Shown here in pieces: positions 4,079 to 5,494 of a DNA stretch of 5,494 nucleotides. Made by a program: the position numbers and the translations under genes. The stretch is from Candidatus Brocadiia bacterium (lineage in GTDB: Bacteria; Planctomycetota; MHYJ01; WSZJ01). Within the stretch, counting starts at the first letter, position 1. Every line of letters starts with the position of its first letter. The stretch covers positions 1 to 5,494 of the forward strand of contig JABWAY010000278.1 of assembly GCA_013360825.1 (NCBI GenBank), written 5' to 3'. The notes beneath the pieces were generated by a model. The model searched no databases and was not told where the DNA came from. It worked only from the letters and a program-made list of their open reading frames with translations.

Positions 4079-4921
4079 CTAGTCCTGCTCGTCGAACTCC
4101 TCCTTCGAGGTCCGGGTCCGCTTGAGCGACAGCCGGATCTTCTTCAGCGCGGAGCTCTCGATCTGGCGGACGCGTTCGCGGCTGACGCCGATCTTGTCGC
4201 CGACTTCCTGGAGGGTGAGCGGCGGGCCGTCGCCGAGGCCGTAGCGCAGTTTCAGGATCTCCGCTTCCCGCCCGTTGACCTTGAGGAGGTACTTCTGGAT
4301 CTGGCCGGTGAGGTCCTCGGGGAACTCCTGGGTCCAGGCGGGCTCGCGGTTGGTGTCGTGGATCGCCTTCCAGAGGAGGTCGAGGGAAACGGGCTGGGCG
4401 GAGTTGGTGCTGGTGGCGAGCGCCTGGCGGATCGCCTCGCCCGCGGGGCCGGAGATCTTGAGGGCTTTGGCGATCTCGGTCGGGTCGGGTTTGCGGCCGA
4501 GCTTCTGGGTGAGCTTGAGGGAGACCGCCTTCCACTTATTGATCAGCTCGACCATGTAGGTCGGGATGCGGACGGTCGGGGCGGTGTCCATGAGGGCGCG
4601 CTGGATGGACTGCCGGATCCACCAGGTGGCGTAGGTGCCGAACTTGACGCCGCGTTCCGGGTCGAACTTCTCGACGGCCTTGAGGAGCCCGATGTTTCCC
4701 TCTTCGATCAGGTCGAGAAAGGTCATCCCGCGGTTGGAGTATTTCTTGGCGATGGAGATGACGAGCCGGAGGTTGGCGCGGATCATCCGTTCGCGCGCGG
4801 CGGGGTCGTCGTGGTCGCGGATGGCGCGGCCGAGCTGTTTTTCCTCGTCGACGGTGAGGAGGCGGACCTTCTCCACCTGTTTCAGGTAGAACTCGAAGTC
4901 CTCGTCGTTGCGGCGCGGCAC
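4079..4921 (-). CDS. Sigma-70 family RNA polymerase sigma factor (RpoD/RpoS-like, group 1 or 2)
   Basis: This 280-residue factor directs RNA polymerase to promoters. Region 1.2 is near residues 6-40 (EFYLKQVEKVRLLTVDEEKQL). Region 2 spans 44-120 and includes MIRANLRLVISIAKKY, FLDLIEEGNIGLLKAVEKFD, and the -10 recognition and melting segment FGTYATWWIRQSIQRAL. Region 3 covers 121-200. Region 4 covers about 208-272, with the -35-binding helix-turn-helix LTLQEVGDKIGVSRERVRQI. Region 1.1 is absent. In region 2.4 Gln104 matches the -10-reading glutamine of E. coli sigma-70, but Gln107 replaces the usual threonine, as in group 2 factors. The region 3.2 finger (SLDLLWKAIHDTNREPAW) is less acidic than in primary factors. 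The best resemblance is to the sigma group common in planctomycetes. The start is GTG, supported by GGAG seven bases upstream; translation begins just before region 1.2. It heads a likely operon with apt and the DUF4149-like gene. Whether it is the primary or an alternative factor cannot be settled here. Confidence 0.93.
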   Translation of the reverse strand: MPRRNDEDFEFYLKQVEKVRLLTVDEEKQLGRAIRDHDDPAARERMIRANLRLVISIAKKYSNRGMTFLDLIEEGNIGLLKAVEKFDPERGVKFGTYATWWIRQSIQRALMDTAPTVRIPTYMVELINKWKAVSLKLTQKLGRKPDPTEIAKALKISGPAGEAIRQALATSTNSAQPVSLDLLWKAIHDTNREPAWTQEFPEDLTGQIQKYLLKVNGREAEILKLRYGLGDGPPLTLQEVGDKIGVSRERVRQIESSALKKIRLSLKRTRTSKEEFDEQD

Positions 4922-4927
4922 GGGAGT

Positions 4928-4931
4928 CTCC
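4928..4931 (-). promoter_or_regulatory. Ribosome binding site deciding the GTG start of the sigma gene
   Basis: On the minus strand CCGGAGA places GGAG six to seven bases before GTG (4921). No ATG offers a better start, and this start leaves region 1.2 complete. Confidence 0.65.
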
Positions 4932-5017
4932 GGGTACGGGAATCGCGGGCGGATCCGGCGGGGTCGGGATCCGGGCGGGACCGGGCGCCTTCGGCCGGGG
5001 CGCGCGATGTGGCGGCG

Positions 5018-5046
5018 ATTATGGTGCGGGAGCGGCGGGAGCGCAA
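5018..5046 (-). promoter_or_regulatory. Sigma-70-type promoter of the sigma factor-apt operon
   Basis: On the minus strand TTGCGC (5046-5041) and CATAAT (5023-5018) are separated by exactly 17 bases. The -10 matches the consensus at five of six bases and the -35 begins with TTG. It is the only AT-containing stretch in an otherwise very GC-rich 138-base gap. Transcription would start near 5011, giving a leader of about 90 bases before the GTG. It lies just after the stop of the upstream gene, so the operon has its own promoter. Confidence 0.6.
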
Positions 5047-5059
5047 GCGGGTGCGGGGT

Positions 5060-5494
5060 TCACGGGGAGTAGCGGATCACGCTCACGCGGTCGTCGCCCT
5101 CGCCGAAGACGGCGACGATGGTGAACTCGGGGCCGAGGCGCGAGGCGAGGCCGCGGTGGTCGTCCTCGACGAGGGCGAGCCAGCGGGCGCGGATTTCGTC
5201 CATGTGGGCGGGGACGAGGGCGGGGTCCCTGGGGACCTTGAACTGGACGACATCCGCGTAGTACGCGACCTTCTCGGCGCCCGCGACCGGCTCGCCCGGG
5301 GCGTGCTCGCGCAGCCAGAGTCCGGCCTGCTTCAGCCCGATTTCCTCGCGGCGTTCGGGGCGGAGGGATTTGGGAAGGGCGACGGCGGCGACGAGGAGGA
5401 CGGGCAGGAGGTCGGGGAGCTTCACCGTGCGGGGGTGGTCGCCGTCGAGGTACTTCTGCGGGTGGAGGATCTGCTCCGTCGAGGTCGGCGGGTC
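5060..5494 (-). CDS. C-terminal part of a membrane protein, glycosyltransferase-39-like (partial, 5' end outside window)
   Basis: The minus-strand frame is open from the window edge to TGA at 5062-5060, giving 144 residues. A GTG at 5425 exists, but the frame continues upstream without a stop, so the true start is outside. A hydrophobic segment at about residues 26-41 (LPDLLPVLLVAAVALP) is followed by KSLRPERREE and a soluble tail with AGLWLREHAPGEPV, KVAYYADVVQFKVP and a final VSVIRYSP. This order (last helix, basic stretch, WLREHAP, AYYA) resembles the periplasmic C-terminal end of family 39 (ArnT/PMT-like) glycosyltransferases, which move sugars from lipid carriers. The first 23 residues contain PPTSTEQILHP, which instead recalls a different family (see findings). 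The gene ends 37 bases upstream of the sigma operon's -10 hexamer. Assignment rests on remembered pattern and a fragment only. Confidence 0.6.
   Translation of the reverse strand, partial: DPPTSTEQILHPQKYLDGDHPRTVKLPDLLPVLLVAAVALPKSLRPERREEIGLKQAGLWLREHAPGEPVAGAEKVAYYADVVQFKVPRDPALVPAHMDEIRARWLALVEDDHRGLASRLGPEFTIVAVFGEGDDRVSVIRYSP

Noticed and set aside
3130..4125. A 331-codon plus-strand open frame
   Set aside because: It is antisense to apt and the DUF4149-like gene, and its product is almost only Gly, Glu, Ala and Asp, a composition artefact.
3750..4535. A 261-codon minus-strand frame spanning the apt-sigma junction
   Set aside because: It overlaps two well-recognised genes in another frame and gives a Pro/Arg/Ser-rich low-complexity product.

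Overview
The window is GC-rich bacterial chromosomal DNA. Planctomycetota or a similar GC-rich lineage fits best. The sigma factor resembles the group common in planctomycetes (a region 2.4 to 3 stretch ending PTYMVELINKW). The secreted thioredoxin-fold protein with a regulatory beta-sandwich domain is also a typical architecture there. This assignment is family-level recognition, not a search result.

Left part (1-1219): the tail of an unidentified ORF (1-105), then a complete tyrosine recombinase/integrase (136-1050). The integrase points at the 3' end of a tRNA-Arg(CCT) gene on the minus strand (1146-1219). This is the classic layout of an island, prophage or ICE integrated into a tRNA 3' end. 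The mobile element would extend left out of the window, and sequence right of the tRNA would be host chromosome. The integrase also lacks the extreme G-rich coding strand of the genes to its right.

Middle part (1220-3015): a C-rich spacer, then a secreted thioredoxin-fold protein (1416-2486) whose usual CxxC motif is reduced to C-N-T-S. Next comes a polypyrimidine tract with 7-bp tandem repeats (about 2494-2581). A cold-shock protein gene (2751-2963) follows, with a highly structured leader that can form overlapping, competing hairpins, and it ends at a very strong intrinsic terminator (2983-3015).

Right part, minus strand (3028-5494): a tight gene set read right to left. A sigma-70 family factor (4921-4079) is followed by apt, adenine phosphoribosyltransferase (4044-3499), and a four-helix DUF4149/TMEM205-like membrane protein (3492-3028). 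A good promoter (5046-5018) lies upstream of the sigma gene, and the last gene is probably translationally coupled to apt. Upstream is the C-terminal part of a membrane protein that looks like the end of a glycosyltransferase-39-type enzyme (5494-5060) and is cut by the window edge.

No CRISPR array, insertion sequence, rRNA or defence system is visible. The points most worth checking are the tRNA/integrase boundary, the csp leader, the single-cysteine thioredoxin-fold protein and the odd N-terminal part of the cut membrane protein.
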